A stretch of DNA of 64,000 bases, taken from Microcebus murinus. Lineage: Eukaryota > Chordata > Mammalia > Primates > Cheirogaleidae. The notes under the pieces are model-generated. The model made no database searches, had not been told where the DNA came from, and worked only from the letters and a program-made list of their open reading frames with translations. Positions within the stretch are counted from its first letter, which is position 1, and the number at the start of each line of letters is the position of its first letter. The stretch covers positions 58,742,001 through 58,806,000 of the forward strand of contig NC_134109.1 of the NCBI RefSeq assembly GCF_040939455.1, read 5' to 3'. This document shows positions 22,735 through 35,884 of the stretch, one piece after another. Both the position numbers and the translations under genes were made by a program.

Positions 22735-22910
22735 TGTATATATACACAGGAAAAAATGTTGAAATGATATACATGAGACTGATTATCTCTGGAGGGCTGG
22801 AATTATGTGGGACTTTCGCTTACTACTTCATACATTTCTGTCTTATTTGAAGTTTTTGTAATTATAAACATATATATTTACAATCAAACATCTATTTCAG
22901 AAAAGAAAAT
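22735..22910 (+). mobile_element. Old L1 (L1M-type) 3' end, sense
   Basis: The text GACTGATTATCTCTGGAGGG followed by GGAATTATGTGGGACTTTCG and TTTGTAATTATAAACATATA fits the 3' end of the L1M group. It may be the continuation of the sense L1M at 13680-14130, split by the younger L1, but 0.85 kb of unexplained sequence also lies between. Confidence 0.55.
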
Positions 22911-25870
22911 AAGACTGCAGGCAGAATACCTACATCATCCCCTATTAGATTATTCGAGCTTCTAGTAAGAAATCCTGAATCCAGAATGATTTCTGTTTGA
23001 GGTAGTTAGGAGCAGCTCTCCCAGCCTAGGCATCACTGGCATAACTCCTTAAAGTTCATTCCAAGCCAGGGTCCTAGAAAATCCTTTCATAATCTTAAGC
23101 CAAATCATCTTTTTCCTCTTCCCATCACAATAAATAGTGCACTGGTAGTCTTCTTTCAGAGGAATAGATTTTTAACCACCTAAAAAATGTATGAGTCCTG
23201 ACAAGAGAAGTATTATACTGTGAATGTGGAATAATTATCTTCACATACCTCTGTCATTCTACAGATTCTAGGGATTCCACTTAAGTTTTTATATTCCATT
23301 TCTAAAATAGTAAGTATAAAAATGCCTGAAACCAACTTGTTGGTATTAGCAGACAAACAGCATTAAGACATTCAAAGCCCTTAGAAGCTAAAAATATGAC
23401 ATCTTTCTGAATTGAATTTATATGCAGCATAAATGTAATTCATATACAATTCACAAAATATCCAATGCTAAGTTTCTCAGGATATACAAAAGCAGACACA
23501 ACATACACAATTTTATCTATTTCTCTCTTTTACTACCATTTTTTGGTGATGACTGCTAATGTCTTAGATAGTTCACAGAGAAGAACAAAGTCAAAAAGAC
23601 ATGAAGCCAAGCCTTTCACAGAACTTGTTTCCTTCCAAAGGGTCATTTTGCACCAGTAGCTTGTCTTTCATAAAGTCCAGCCAGTCTTACCTGCCACTGC
23701 TCACAGGAGCCTGGGTTTTCTCACTCAATCAGTGTCATGTAATTTGAGACTAATAAAGTATGTTCTAGAATTACCTGCATTAGATATTCTATCAGGAAAT
23801 GGAGATGGTCTTATATTTAAGTGTTTCTTTTAAGATTGCTCCTAACTTTCTTATGCATCAAAAGATGACAGGTTAGTATTTCCACGTTATTAACATTAAA
23901 AAAACCGATTTGTAGATACGCTGCCCAGATCCAATCAAAGGAAGCCTCCCTTTCTGTTAATTGGATAATTAATGGCATTTTTTAAACTAGCACTGATCCA
24001 AGTACCTTTTATATTCATTGGCAGATTGATTAACCATGAAGAAGTTCTCTGTTATCTTTATTATCCATTTGGATGGGAAGGCAGGCCTTGGGGAAGGGAC
24101 AAAGGATTAGCTTTGTTTGCTCCCCACTCTACCCTTTCACATTCAGCCTCCTTTGTGAGATGGCTGTGATTTGAGTCTTAGGGAAAAAGGATGAATCTTT
24201 ATAAAAATCCGTAATAGAATTAAAATCTATTTCAGGCATCAAAAATTGAATTTTGATTATGTCTTTCATTCATGGTTTCTTGGAGGGAGGAGTATAAAAC
24301 TCTTTGCCCACTTGCCTATATTTATCTGCCAAGCCTTTTTTGTATATCTCTGTCTCCCCGTCCCCGCCTCCACTGCTCTCATATTTCTATGACTAAATGA
24401 CAAAACCCTGGGCTGGTTACTGCAACAGTATCATTTATTTGTGTTCTTCAAGCAGCCTGCAACACAGCCAGAAGATAATGGACACCTCATTTATTCAAGC
24501 CCTGAATGATCATATTTAATTCCCTGTGACAGCTGTCTTCCCCACATTAGCATTGCAAATAAGTTTGGTTTTGTAATGGCCTTCTATTGAACATGATTCA
24601 ATTATGTGTGGTCCGTATCAAGGCAGGATACGGTCTTAGTATCTATAGCAATATTTCTGCAAGCTGCTGCTATTTACACTGCTCACATTTAAGCTGGCTG
24701 TTTACCACAATGCTTTCCTTGAACTATATTGAACTCCCTACACTTTCAAATAAAATAAAGAGGAATGAATGTAATTTGAAAAAGCAGTTACTAGGCATAT
24801 AGATATTACATACCTCCTCCCCTTTACATATGTAATCAACCTGGAAGCACTTGGAAAAAATTGCCGATTGTCCCATTTTAAAATCTAGATAATAAAATCA
24901 TTATGACCAATTAAACGATTAGACAATGCTAGACACACCGGTTCAGTGCCTGGTTTTGCATATCACTAACAATACATTATCGAGCATTAAGGCAATCAAT
25001 CTAAATTCAGAGTTATTTTCATGTAATGGAGGTAAGAAACGTATGCATAAAGAAAAGCAGCTTCTTCATGGACTGAAGGAAGATTCCAAGGTAACTTGAT
25101 CTTAGCAAGGAGTGAAATATAGTCCTCTCTCCTCAAAAATATACATCTCACCAATTGGCTCCTGCCTCCAGAAGTTCATCTGCAGATGTAGCCACCACCT
25201 GGGTTTCCTTGGGGTTCTCCAGCCTTGGCAGCTGTTGAATCAGCATGTTATGGAAAGATGAAAGAAAGAGGCAGCTGGGTGCTATAGAGGGGCTGCCTAC
25301 AGACTCCACAAGATGTCATCACAAACCCTATGTCACAGTGACTCTGAGGCCAGCTGGGCTGGCTGCCCAATGTGACTCATGGACTCCAAAGGCACAAAAG
25401 CTCTCTCACAGATTTCACACCTGATGTCAGGAAGGAGCACTCATTTCATTCCTCAGGCCTCAAGTGTCCAGATGGAGCAACTTGTCTAGGTTAAGATTTC
25501 TGGCTTTCCTCATGGTAGGGAGTAACCAGCTGGTAGTGTTGAAAATAGAAACTTAGCAGCTTTGGCTCTGTCTGCCCGCAGAAAAGGTGTATTCTGGTCT
25601 AGTGCCTCAGCCATGCAGGGAGCTTAGTGGGGCTGCATGGCTGATATTTGGAGGTTACATTCAATTCGGGGAAGGGTTAATAAGCATACCTGACTCCACC
25701 TACATTGTGTCCTCCAATACAACTTTTCTCAGTTTAAAAAAAAAGAGGTGGTATTCTCCATCTATCTGATTCCTGAGTTTGTGTCTCAGCTGGATGAGAG
25801 GGTTATCTACTGGCCCAGCCCCTCATACCTGACAAGTAAATCCTTCTATTGTTTGATATTAACTTAATGT
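22911..25870. other. Repeat-poor block, about 3 kb
   Basis: No Alu, L1, L2, MIR or LTR was recognised over this length, which contrasts with the rest of the window. It holds AT-rich motifs of the homeodomain type (TTAATTGGATAATTAATGG at 23957-23975). No coding exon is apparent: frames are at most 71 codons with no recognisable domain. Confidence 0.55.
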
Positions 25871-25874
25871 GGAG

Positions 25875-26044
25875 TAGTGCTTCTCACACTTTAATGTGCA
25901 TGCACATCATCTGGAAATCTTATTAAATGCAGATTCTGATTCAGTAGGTCAGGGATGGGTTCTGAGATACTATAAATACAGTTCTAACAAGTGTCCAGGT
26001 GAAGCCAACATTGCTGGTCCATAAACCACACTTTGGTAACAAGA
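25875..26044 (+). mobile_element. MER5A-like hAT element
   Basis: Begins AGTGCTTCTCACACTTTAAT, contains GATTCTGATTCAGTAGGTCA and ends with CCACACTTTGGTAACAAG. The two ends are imperfect inverted repeats, as in MER5A. Nonautonomous and ancient. Confidence 0.85.
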
Positions 26045-26049
26045 ATTTA

Positions 26050-26565
26050 AAATGTGGTCTCCAATTTCTCAAGGAACTAAAAGTAGATTTAACAGTTGAT
26101 CCAGCAATTCCACTACTGGGTACCTACCCAAAGGAAAAGAAATAATTATATCAAAAAGACACCTGCAACTGTATGTTTATCGCAGCCCAATTCACAATTG
26201 CAAAGATATGGAATCAACCTAAGTGCCCATCACTGCAGGAGTGGATGAAGAAAACGTGGTATTTATACTCTCTGGACTACTACTCAGCCATAAAAAAGAA
26301 TGAAATCCTATCTTTTGCAGCAACTTGGATGGAACTGGAGGCCATTATCCTAAGTGAAGTGACTCAGAAATGGAAAACCAAATACCACATACTCTCACTT
26401 ATAAGTGGGAGCTAACGATATGCAAGATCATACAGAGTATGATGGACATTGGAGACTCAGAAAGGGGAAGGGTCACTAAAAACTCAGACATCACCACTAA
26501 ACAGTTCATCCATGTAACCCAAAACCACTTGTACCCCTAAATCTATTGAAATAAAAAAAATTAAA
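26050..26565 (+). mobile_element. L1 3' end, 5'-truncated, sense
   Basis: Contains the final ORF2 codons (WMKKTWYLYSLDYYSAIKKNE text, within 26173-26415), the terminal TAAGTGGGAGCTAACGATAT block, ACTTGTACCCCTAAATC and an A-rich tail at 26550-26568. AATTTAAAATG before and AATTAAAATG after may be its target duplication. Confidence 0.9.
26173..26415 (+). pseudogene. C-terminal tail of L1 ORF2
   Basis: An open 80-codon stretch reading EWMKKTWYLYSLDYYSAIKKN, EILSFAATWMELEAIILSE and ending HILSLISGS. This is the well-conserved extreme C-terminus of L1 ORF2p. Everything upstream, including endonuclease and reverse transcriptase, is missing because of 5' truncation. Confidence 0.85.
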
Positions 26566-28120
26566 ATGCAATAGCATAATGGGAGTTTGTCAAGTAAAAA
26601 TGCAGAAGTCATCACAGAGAAATGTCTGAAACCCTGTGTTATATGTGTAACCATTCACCCTGTAAATTCAAAGGCATTTTAATTTGACCCCCTGCTCCAT
26701 TCCACTCCAGTTTACCCGGCTCCCGGCGGCTGCAGCAAGCCTCCGCATCTTTGCCTCACGTCCCACTCCTCGCACTTCTTTACCTCTCCCAAGATGCCTG
26801 AATTCAATGGATGGCACGCTCTCTGGCTTACGATTGTCCTCGACTACAGCTTCTTCTGCCCTGGAAGTGACCGTCACCAGAGTGTTTTCCAGACTCGTCT
26901 CCTGCCTTGGCACTTCCCGTCCTTGCACAGCCGTCCTGCAGGTCCCCTGCTCTTCCTTTAACATTCCTCTCCTGGTGACTGTAGGTGAGCTGCGGATCTG
27001 AACCCCCTCTTCCTACACAATAACACTCAGAAGCTGTCCTTGCAACCAGGCCGGGCGTGTGCACAGTCTCACTTCAGACTCCTCTGCTGAGGCCAAAAGA
27101 GTCCCTGACAGGAGTCACGGTACCATGCCTGGGGAGTCCCTGGGCACCCCAAACCACTCCAGAGCACTCCAAACCAATCTTCCAGGCACTTCTCTGGAGG
27201 CTGGCTCCACTTCAGCAAAGTGCCCCGCACTGAAAGACATATTTTCCATCAGTAACTAGTGCAGTTAATGAGAATGCTGGATACGTTGGCACTAAGGAAA
27301 TTAGCCAGAATTTAATTCTGCCAATAATTTGCCTTTGGCTTGAAGGCTTACCGTGTGCGTTCCTCAGGGCCTACTTTAAATTGTAGGTGTGTTTTTAAGT
27401 TTTCAGAAATAAGACTGTATTGGCTCCCAGGCTGCAATAAAATGTCTTTGCTATAATAAAGCTGAATCTGTTTAGTAGTTGGCATCTCTTCTATAACGAT
27501 TTGACACACAACAAAACATGCACGTTTGCAATGGGCATAAGACAAGCCAGAGACACACGGTGACAATATGTGCTGCACGTTCAATTTCTTCCCTGGTCGT
27601 TCTCCATTTTTATTTCCTAAAGTACCATAGCATTAGAATACCTGTTAAGGCAGTGAATGAGATTTGTTTGAATTAAAATCAAGTACATTTTCCATAGGTT
27701 AACAAATCGTTTGTATTCATCACTTGGAAATTTCCTTTATTTTTAATAATTTTTTTCTGAATAAGTAAATTTTATCTAAGCCTTAAATTTGTGTGTTGAC
27801 ATAATACAAATATAACTGGGAATAAACTAATGCACAGCATTTATATTTTTTTATTTTTAGGGAAATATAGGCTTCAATTATTTCACACTTCCAATTTTGT
27901 ATTATTATAATCCCCCTGGAAAATATTATAACATGGCATCCTTTAGCACTTTACCTTCATCAAGAGGCCTCAATCACTACCCTCATCTGAGAAGCATCAT
28001 GTTTTTCATTTCAAAGAAACTATTCCCATCTATCCACACATGAGAAGTACCCCATCTAGGAAAACAGTTCATGCAAGAAAGGCAATCAAAAAGGAAATTT
28101 AAATCTCAGCATTCTTTCTA
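26566..28120. other. Unassigned sequence including a CpG-rich patch
   Basis: No repeat recognised. From about 26690 to 27070 the sequence is GC-rich with about 16 CpG dinucleotides counted by eye. A 105-codon frame on the plus strand (26684-27001) and a 98-codon frame on the minus strand (26668-26964) overlap. Neither has a family I recognise, and both may follow from the low stop frequency of GC-rich DNA. Confidence 0.45.
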
Positions 28121-28121
28121 A

Positions 28122-28457
28122 TTTTTTTTTTTTTTTTTTTTGAGACAGAGTCGCACTTTGTTGCCCAGGCTAGAGTGGGTGCCATGGCGTCAGCCTCGCT
28201 CACAGCAACCTCAAACTCCTGGGCTCAAGCGATCCTCCTGCCTCAGCCTCCCGAGTAGCTGGGACTACAGGCATGCGCCACCATGCCCGGCTAATTTTTC
28301 TCTATATATATTAGTTGGCCAATTAATTTCTTTCTATTTATAGTAGAGACGGGGTCTTGCTCTTGCTCAGGCTCATTTTAAACTCCTGACCTCGAGCAAT
28401 CCGCCCACCTCAGCCTCCCAGAGAGCGAGGATTACAGGCGTGAGCCACCGCGCCCGG
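28122..28457 (-). mobile_element. Alu SINE, strepsirrhine-type, antisense
   Basis: Poly(T), GAGACAGAGTCGCACTTTG, GCCATGGCGTCAGCCTCGCT, the TTAGTTGGCCAATTAATTTC middle segment and GCGTGAGCCACCGCGCCCGG. Retained CpGs suggest a fairly recent insertion. Imperfect flanks TCTAATTTTTT and TCCAATTATTTTT may be the target duplication. Confidence 0.95.
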
Positions 28458-28460
28458 ACC

Positions 28461-28512
28461 TCCAATTATTTTTTACCTATTATTTTTACCTATTATTTAC
28501 CAATTATTTTAC
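28461..28512. repeat. Short imperfect tandem repeat
   Basis: Three to four copies of a TTATTTTTACC-type unit directly after the Alu. Confidence 0.6.
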
Positions 28513-28514
28513 AC

Positions 28515-28680
28515 CTAGATATATGCAAATGCATCTCTGTATATTTGCATATATACATATATTAGTTTTTTATTTTATAACTTTGGGAATCATACTATAT
28601 GTATTATTTTATAACTTACTTTTTTCATTTAACAACATCTATGAGCACTTTTTCCATGCATGCTTATTTTTAGATACATT
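28515..28680 (-). mobile_element. Old L1 3' fragment, antisense
   Basis: GGAATCATACTATATGTATT, then ATTTTATAACTTACTTTTTT, ATTTAACAACATCTATGAGC and CTTTTTCCATGCATG follow the complement of an L1M 3' region (the same region seen in sense at 14040-14130). Confidence 0.65.
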
Positions 28681-29339
28681 TGCCTAAAATTAGAATATAG
28701 ATTTAATAAGCAGTTTATTTTTTCAAAACAAAATAAATATACTATTTTAGCCAGAAATATACAATAAACCTAAAGAAGAGGATTATTCTATTAACTAAGT
28801 TTTAATTTGCTTCTATTTCTTAAATGATTAGATAATCAAATTTGTCCTTTCTGCTAAAAAGAAACAGCATTCAGAATGTTATCCTCCCAAGAGGGTCCAA
28901 TTATTTTATTAAAATTCCTGAAGGTAAGAAAAAGACCAAAAACTTATATAAAATTATTTAATGGATTCATGCCAAAAAAAAAACCAAGATATGATTAAAT
29001 GACTAGCAGTTGATGCATTGTATTATATTATTTTATGCTAATATAAATCATCCCTTATATGAAACTTGTGAAAACATTAAATAATGCTTCTAAAATCATC
29101 CGCTGCCTAAATTCAACATGATATTCCAACATAAAAAAATTATTCAGAAATAGTTATGTGCAGTAAATACAAAGTAGAGGACTTTTACCCTACAGACTGG
29201 GTCAGAAGTTATAGAAAGATCAAAAATTATGTGTCCCTGTTCACGTACTTTTTAAAAACTACACAAACAATTCAGCACTGGAAGAGAGACCCCCAAATCC
29301 ATTCAAACATGGATGAAAAAATCCATTGTCCCTATAAAA
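28681..29339. other. Unassigned sequence
   Basis: AT-rich, no recognised gene or repeat. Confidence 0.5.
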
Positions 29340-29353
29340 TGAATCCTTTTCTT

Positions 29354-29699
<346 letters not shown>

Positions 29700-29713
29700 T
29701 GAATCCTTTTCTT

Positions 29714-30885
29714 GAAACAGCTGCCAAAGAGAAGCTACCAGCTGGCCTGATAGTTTGGCCAGCAAAGCCGGCTAACGTGGAGATGATTATAAAATGGCAA
29801 CACCCCAGGGACCTAAGCATCCCAGACCAGAGTCTGCCGAGTAGGTGACAAGCAACTTGAGTCCCCCAGGACAAGTCCCCATCTTTCCAGGCTCTCTGGC
29901 ACACAATATACAGAACTGTTGGCAGTCAGTTCTGGTTATAGCACCTTCCAAACAGTTTTCCCACATGTGAATTCTGAACCGGGGCTTGAATCAGTGAAGC
30001 TGAAGCAGGAAGCTCTGTTGTACGTGGTCTCTTTCTCTCAGAGCAACCAAGTGAACACAAGAGCTTGACCCCTAGGTCCAGGGTGTGACTTCAACCAAAG
30101 GACAAAGAAATTACAATGAAATTTTAGTGCCTCAAATGTTATGTAGTAGTTCAGTATATGATGCTATTGTCCAGATTTTATTCTAAAGAAATTCTCTACC
30201 AAACTGTATCTAATATGGGAGATTCCTCAGCAGAAACCACAACTTCCTTCCGGACCAGAGTAGTTTTCCAAGTTGCCCACCTTGCACCCAGGAACAAAAC
30301 AGACAGACTTAACGCAGCAGAGATTTTTTTCAAAGTACACAGAGCCCTCCCTGACATTTATTCATCATCTCTCCTCCCCAACCCCCCGCAATTTATACAA
30401 GGTCTCCTCAGACTAGTGTAGGAATGGCCCCTTCTCTCTCAGAACGAGGCTCATCTCCTACTTCACGGAGAGGGTGCGGTACGAATGTGACCAGGCTCTC
30501 TCAAGCCTCGTCACACACACAGCACAGGCTGACCACTTCCACACACATCCTTGCCTCCTTCCCCCATCTCAGGGATGTAAACATCCTCTCCCCTCAAGCT
30601 GTACTTTTATTCTTCCCCTCTCGCCTCCTTTAGGACCTATCAAACATCTCCCTTACCCTCAATCTCTCCCACCTTACTGGTTCTTTCCATGTCTATATAC
30701 CCAGGCACTTGACTTCCAGACTACTTTCAGCTGCTGGTTGGTTTCCTTCCCCTTACTGCCAAGCTTCCTGGAAAGGGTCCCCACACTAGCCCTCTGTCCT
30801 TAACCCTGCTCACACTTCCCTTTATTTAAATCACTTTATTCAAACCATTCGAGTTGAATCCTGTTTCCTGTCGGAGACCTGATGG
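29714..30885. other. Unassigned sequence, possible LINE relic near its end
   Basis: Mostly unrecognised. The pyrimidine-rich part at about 30630-30810 (ACTGCCAAGCTTCCTGGAAA block) resembles an ancient L2/L3-type LINE, but too weakly to call. Overlapping 69-, 87- and 109-codon frames on the plus strand lack recognisable domains. Confidence 0.4.
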
Positions 30886-30889
30886 TACA

Positions 30890-30942
30890 CTTTCTACATC
30901 TCAGTTTCCTCATGCCTAAAATCAAGATAACGATACAGCATT
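30890..30942 (+). mobile_element. MIR fragment
   Basis: ATCTCAGTTTCCTCATGCCT followed by AAAATCAAGATAACGATAC matches the MIR 3' half. It is cut off by the LTR-like element that begins at 30943. Confidence 0.7.
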
Positions 30943-31405
30943 TGTAGAACCCCAAACTCAGGCTTGTATACCCAATGCACGGCTAAAGTCAAACACTGGC
31001 TTAGAGATACCAGTGCTTGGAGATGGAGAAAGGTTTATTTGATTTGGCCAAAGCGAGAAGACAGGAGAGCAAAGCCTCTCAGATCCACCCGGTCACAGAG
31101 ATGAGGCAGCAAGCTTTTACGCAGGTGTGGGGGTAAGCCAGGGAGAAGTCTGTGTGGCTTTCAGTCTCAATAACAGCTTGAGTAACCAAACTTCTGGGTG
31201 TCGGCAGCTTGTCACAACGTTTTCAGAGGCATTCATTGTTTGTGCAAAACAAACTCATAGATTCTCCTCGTGACCCTGGAGTTAACTCCTCCCGCTTGAC
31301 AAAGCAACAGTGTGTCGGCAGCTAATAATTGCTGTGAGAGTAAGGAGTGCTGATGCAAGGGGCCAGGAAGCAAGCAGTTAACGTGGGATCCAGTTCAATT
31401 TTACA
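30943..31405 (-). mobile_element. LTR-like element, antisense, family uncertain
   Basis: The segment has mirrored ends (TGTAGAACCCC at the left, ATTTTACA at the right, so TGTA...TACA). On the minus strand an AATAAA polyadenylation signal lies about 100 bp before the end (complement near 31036-31042), the usual position at an R/U5 boundary. No internal retroviral sequence is present, which suggests a solo LTR. A convincing target duplication was not found, so the outer bases are provisional. Confidence 0.6.
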
Positions 31406-31632
31406 TTATTTTAATCCTTAAAAATGCCAAGATACTAAAATCTCAAGGGGCCCAGCTACTGTGTTACTTAGGATGAACGCGAAGCAGCTATAATGAAGAG
31501 ACCCCAAATTATGGTGGTATACCACAGATGCTAATTTTGTCTTTGCCTTAAGAGTCATAGATGAGAGGAACAGTTATCCGGGCAGCCATACTCCATGTAA
31601 TCACTCAAAGAATCAGGATTTTTCTATGTTAT

Positions 31633-31775
31633 TGGTTCATCAGATTTTCATGTGCACGTGAATCAACTGAGGCTGTTGTTAAAAATGCAGATTCTGCTTT
31701 AGAAGTCTGGGGTGGGGCCTGAAATTCTGATTTTCTAACAAGCTCCCATCTGCTGACCTCATCAGACCCAGCCCA
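31633..31775 (+). mobile_element. MER5A-like hAT element
   Basis: GGTTCATCAGATTTTCATGT, TTAAAAATGCAGATTCTG, GTCTGGGGTGGGGCCTGAAA and TTTCTAACAAGCTCCCA follow MER5A in order; the right inverted repeat is degraded. Confidence 0.75.
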
Positions 31776-32064
31776 AAGTTAATTCCTCACTGTTCTTTGT
31801 GTTTCTCACTGTTCCTTTTTCCTCACTCACCCAGACTTGAGGAACAAGGCAGGTCAGGTTTTATAATCCCCTGGCAACCTCACATGCCCTAGTATGATGG
31901 ATGTGGAGAAAACACATCTCAAAGTACACCTGAGTACAAGGGCACAAGAGCAACTTCTCTCATTGCTTTTATGCCCAACCATAGAAGAGTAGAAAGAAAG
32001 CAGTCCCCATCCCTTAGGGCTCAGGTACATTCCTAACAGTTCACGGCAAAATTAAGTCATATTA

Positions 32065-32974
<910 letters not shown>

Positions 32975-33120
32975 TTATCTTCTGTTAAAGTTTAGAGAGG
33001 TTAAGAAAAAAAAAAACAAAACTCATCCAAGATCTCATAGCTAATGAGTGGTGGATCCATGCCTTAAACTCAGTTTTTCCTAGCAACAAAGCCAAAACTG
33101 TTTTTCTACAGCTCTACTGC
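32975..33120 (-). mobile_element. MIR, antisense
   Basis: GTTTAGAGAGGTTAAG, CATCCAAGATCTCATAGCTA and GGTGGATCCATGCCTTAAAC fit the complement of the MIR core (AGCTATGAGATC-type and GGGTTC-type blocks). Confidence 0.65.
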
Positions 33121-34565
33121 CCAGTGATTTAATGAAATAAACAATTGATTGTGCTGCTGTTTCCGAGATCACAAGAGCTTTGGCATATATGAGTCACATA
33201 GGATTATTAAAACACTCTGTAACCATGACACTGTCAGACAGAGGGGATTTGTCCTTATACCTGGTGGACCCCTTGGGCTCTGTCTACAAAATCACTTTTG
33301 GGGGTTTTGCAAAGTAGAAAACAAAAGTGAAAATATTTTAAATCAGACAGGATCTATTTATTAGTTACACTGTGCCCATACCTATGTGTAAATGTTAAGA
33401 GATTTCCACTAATTCCCAGAGCCACCTTACACATCAGTTTCTCTCAGAAGTGGAGAAACCATGTCTGCAGCAATTCAGGCATGGCAGCCTAATAGAGAAC
33501 CTACTGCAAAGGGATTTCCCGTGTGTCTGTCATGTTCCACTAATTAAGTTTTAGAAGCATTTAAGACTATCCCCAACATGTATACATACCTACAGTGCAG
33601 CCTTGAAGAAAAAAATCCATTTCAATGAGTCATGCACCAATAGTGAGCAAATGGATTTGAATAGTTAGGGTCCATAATCATATAAAATATAGTTTTCTCT
33701 CCATGAAACAGATTAGTTGTTCAGACATGCAGCTTATAGAAGCCAACTTTATGAAATATATAATTTTTTCCTTGCAGTGCATCAAATAACTAAACACACA
33801 TGCGATTTGGCTGGCTATGACTTTTTTTTATCAGAGAGCCCCCAGAAGCCCAAGGGGCAAACTTCTTAGCAATGTACTTACTGGAGGTGAGAAGAAAAGA
33901 CTATTTTTTTCCAGTAATAGAAGAAGGAAACATTAATGAAAAACACTGTCGTGCTACATTTTTGCTTTCCTGCATCTAGATCTGCCTTCAGAGAAATCTC
34001 ATTACCAAATAAAACCAAAGAAATTAAAACAAGTCACCTCTATGACATTTCACCACCTGTGATTATTCTACTCTGATCAAAGATGCATAAAATGCATTTA
34101 AGATTCAGGCCTAAATAAATAAATAGATAGATACAACCCTCACCATGCTTTAGTGTAGTAAATACAACACAGGCCCAACTTCACACTCACTCATTCAATT
34201 AAAGAGACTACTCTGCAATCAAATCAATCCTGTGATTTAGCATGGGCAAATAAGGCACGTTGTAAGGAAATTCTAAAAATCAGAGAGCCTGTCATTCAAT
34301 TTAATCTCCACAGATCCCAGTTTGCTCATCAATTAAACAAGAATATGGACTTCAACCTACAGAAGTTTCGTAAAGCAAAAATGATAATAACCATTGAAAA
34401 TCACTTGTAATTAGGGGGGGAAGTACTGTTTTTAAACGAAGTATGGGGCTTGACCATCACCAGGAATTATAGGGTACCCACGCTACACCCAAGCTTCACA
34501 GCTACTTTGAAAAGAATCTGTTTTCACACTCCACCTTTCCAGCCTCTTCCTTGGTCCTACAATGA
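33121..34565. other. Unassigned sequence
   Basis: About 1.4 kb of AT-rich sequence without recognised repeat or gene. The 71-codon frame at 33149 has no known motif. Confidence 0.5.
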
Positions 34566-34578
34566 TCAAGTGACTTTT

Positions 34579-34889
34579 CTTTTTATTTTATTTTTTTTTC
34601 TTTTTGAGACAGGGTCTCCATCCGTTGCCTAGGCTGGAGTGCAGTGGCACAATCATAGCTCACTGTGACCTCAAACTCCTGGGCTTCAGATATCCTCCCA
34701 CATCAGCCTCCCAAGTAGCTGTGACAACAGGCATGCACCACCGCACCCTGGCTAACTTTTTTGTTGTTTTTTAGAGACAGAGTCTCACTATGTTGCCCAC
34801 ACTAGTCTCAAACTTCTGGCCTCAAGTGATCCTCCCGCCTTTGCCTTCCAAAGTGCTAGGACTACAGGCATGAGCCACCACACCTGGCC
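34579..34889 (-). mobile_element. Alu SINE, AluJ-like, antisense
   Basis: TTTTTGAGACAGGGTCTCCA, TCATAGCTCACTGTGACCTC, the T-rich linker and GAGCCACCACACCTGGCC. A 13-bp imperfect duplication (TCAAGTGACTTTT at 34566-34578, TCAAGTGAGTTTT at 34890-34902) flanks it. Confidence 0.93.
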
Positions 34890-35189
34890 TCAAGTGAGTT
34901 TTGAGCCAGCCCTCTTACTGCCCCAGGGATGAGTTTCTTCAGCAAAACTCCTACCTTGCAAGGAAAAAAATAAATATTCAAAAACTGGGATTGATAAGAG
35001 AAGCCAAATCAGAAAGAGGACAAAGTGCTGATGACTGAAAAGGAGGTCATTGAACATAAATACTGATTGGAGAATTTTCAGGGATTCAGAGACTGGAGAG
35101 AGGTATCCAGATCACCTTCCTATACCTTGCTCTCAAGCATACGACTGCCCCCAGGCATCAAGGAGTCTTGCGATGAGAATATTCCACCA

Positions 35190-35350
35190 TTGCTGCATCT
35201 CACTCACTAGTCAGTCAGTGTCTCTCTTCCTCACAGATTGACCACATGCTCAGGAGAGCAGGGACTGTATCCGCCTGATTCACTCAAACTCTGGCAATGA
35301 GCTTGGCACATGGTTTATACTTATGTTTGCTAAATCCATGAATTAACTAC
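35190..35350 (+). mobile_element. L2 3' end
   Basis: AGAGCAGGGACTGTATCCGC, then CTCTGGCAATGAGCTTGGCA and CACATGG with a TTTGCTAAATCCATGAATTA end match the L2 3' terminus. Confidence 0.75.
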
Positions 35351-35880
35351 TTTAACACATTGGCTTTTGCATAGCTCTATAGAATTCTTGACCTCAAAAT
35401 ACAGACACTTGTAATCCTAATTTCCATTTCCCAAACATATGGAGTTTTCCTAATTAAGTCATAAAAATACAAGCCCAATTCACATAAGTAAATATTATAG
35501 GGTTTTGCCCTTTTTTTCTATTCCATTTTAGCTGGTTTTCATGAAATCAGTGTTTGTGAGAATACTATTAATGTGTTTGGTGCGCGAAAGAGTTTTTTCT
35601 TAGTTTAGTGAAATGAGAGACCTCTGTCTCCCCCCACGTCCAAGGGAAGTAGCTTACCACCTGGAGTTTTAAATTATATAGTCACACACGAATATGAGTC
35701 CCTTTCAAAAGCCATATTATTAATATAATGAAATAAAATGAAAACTACCCAAACCATGTATCTAAAAAGAGCTAGATAAATCACATTCACTAATATCCAT
35801 ATATTGACACATCTTTATTGTATTTTAAAACCTGCTTTCAAATTTAATTAGTTTTATTCTTATCAAATAATATTAAGTCC
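35351..35880. other. Unassigned sequence
   Basis: AT-rich spacer between two L2 fragments, nothing recognised. Confidence 0.45.
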
Positions 35881-35884
35881 TTTT

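Noticed and set aside
14131..22735. One old L1M (13680-14130 plus 22735-22910) split by the younger L1
   Set aside because: Orientation and order fit, but 0.85 kb of unexplained sequence also lies between, so the join is not secure.
28140..28343. Open frame reading [20 protein letters not shown]
   Set aside because: This is antisense Alu read as protein; the same text recurs at 29416 and in other Alu copies.
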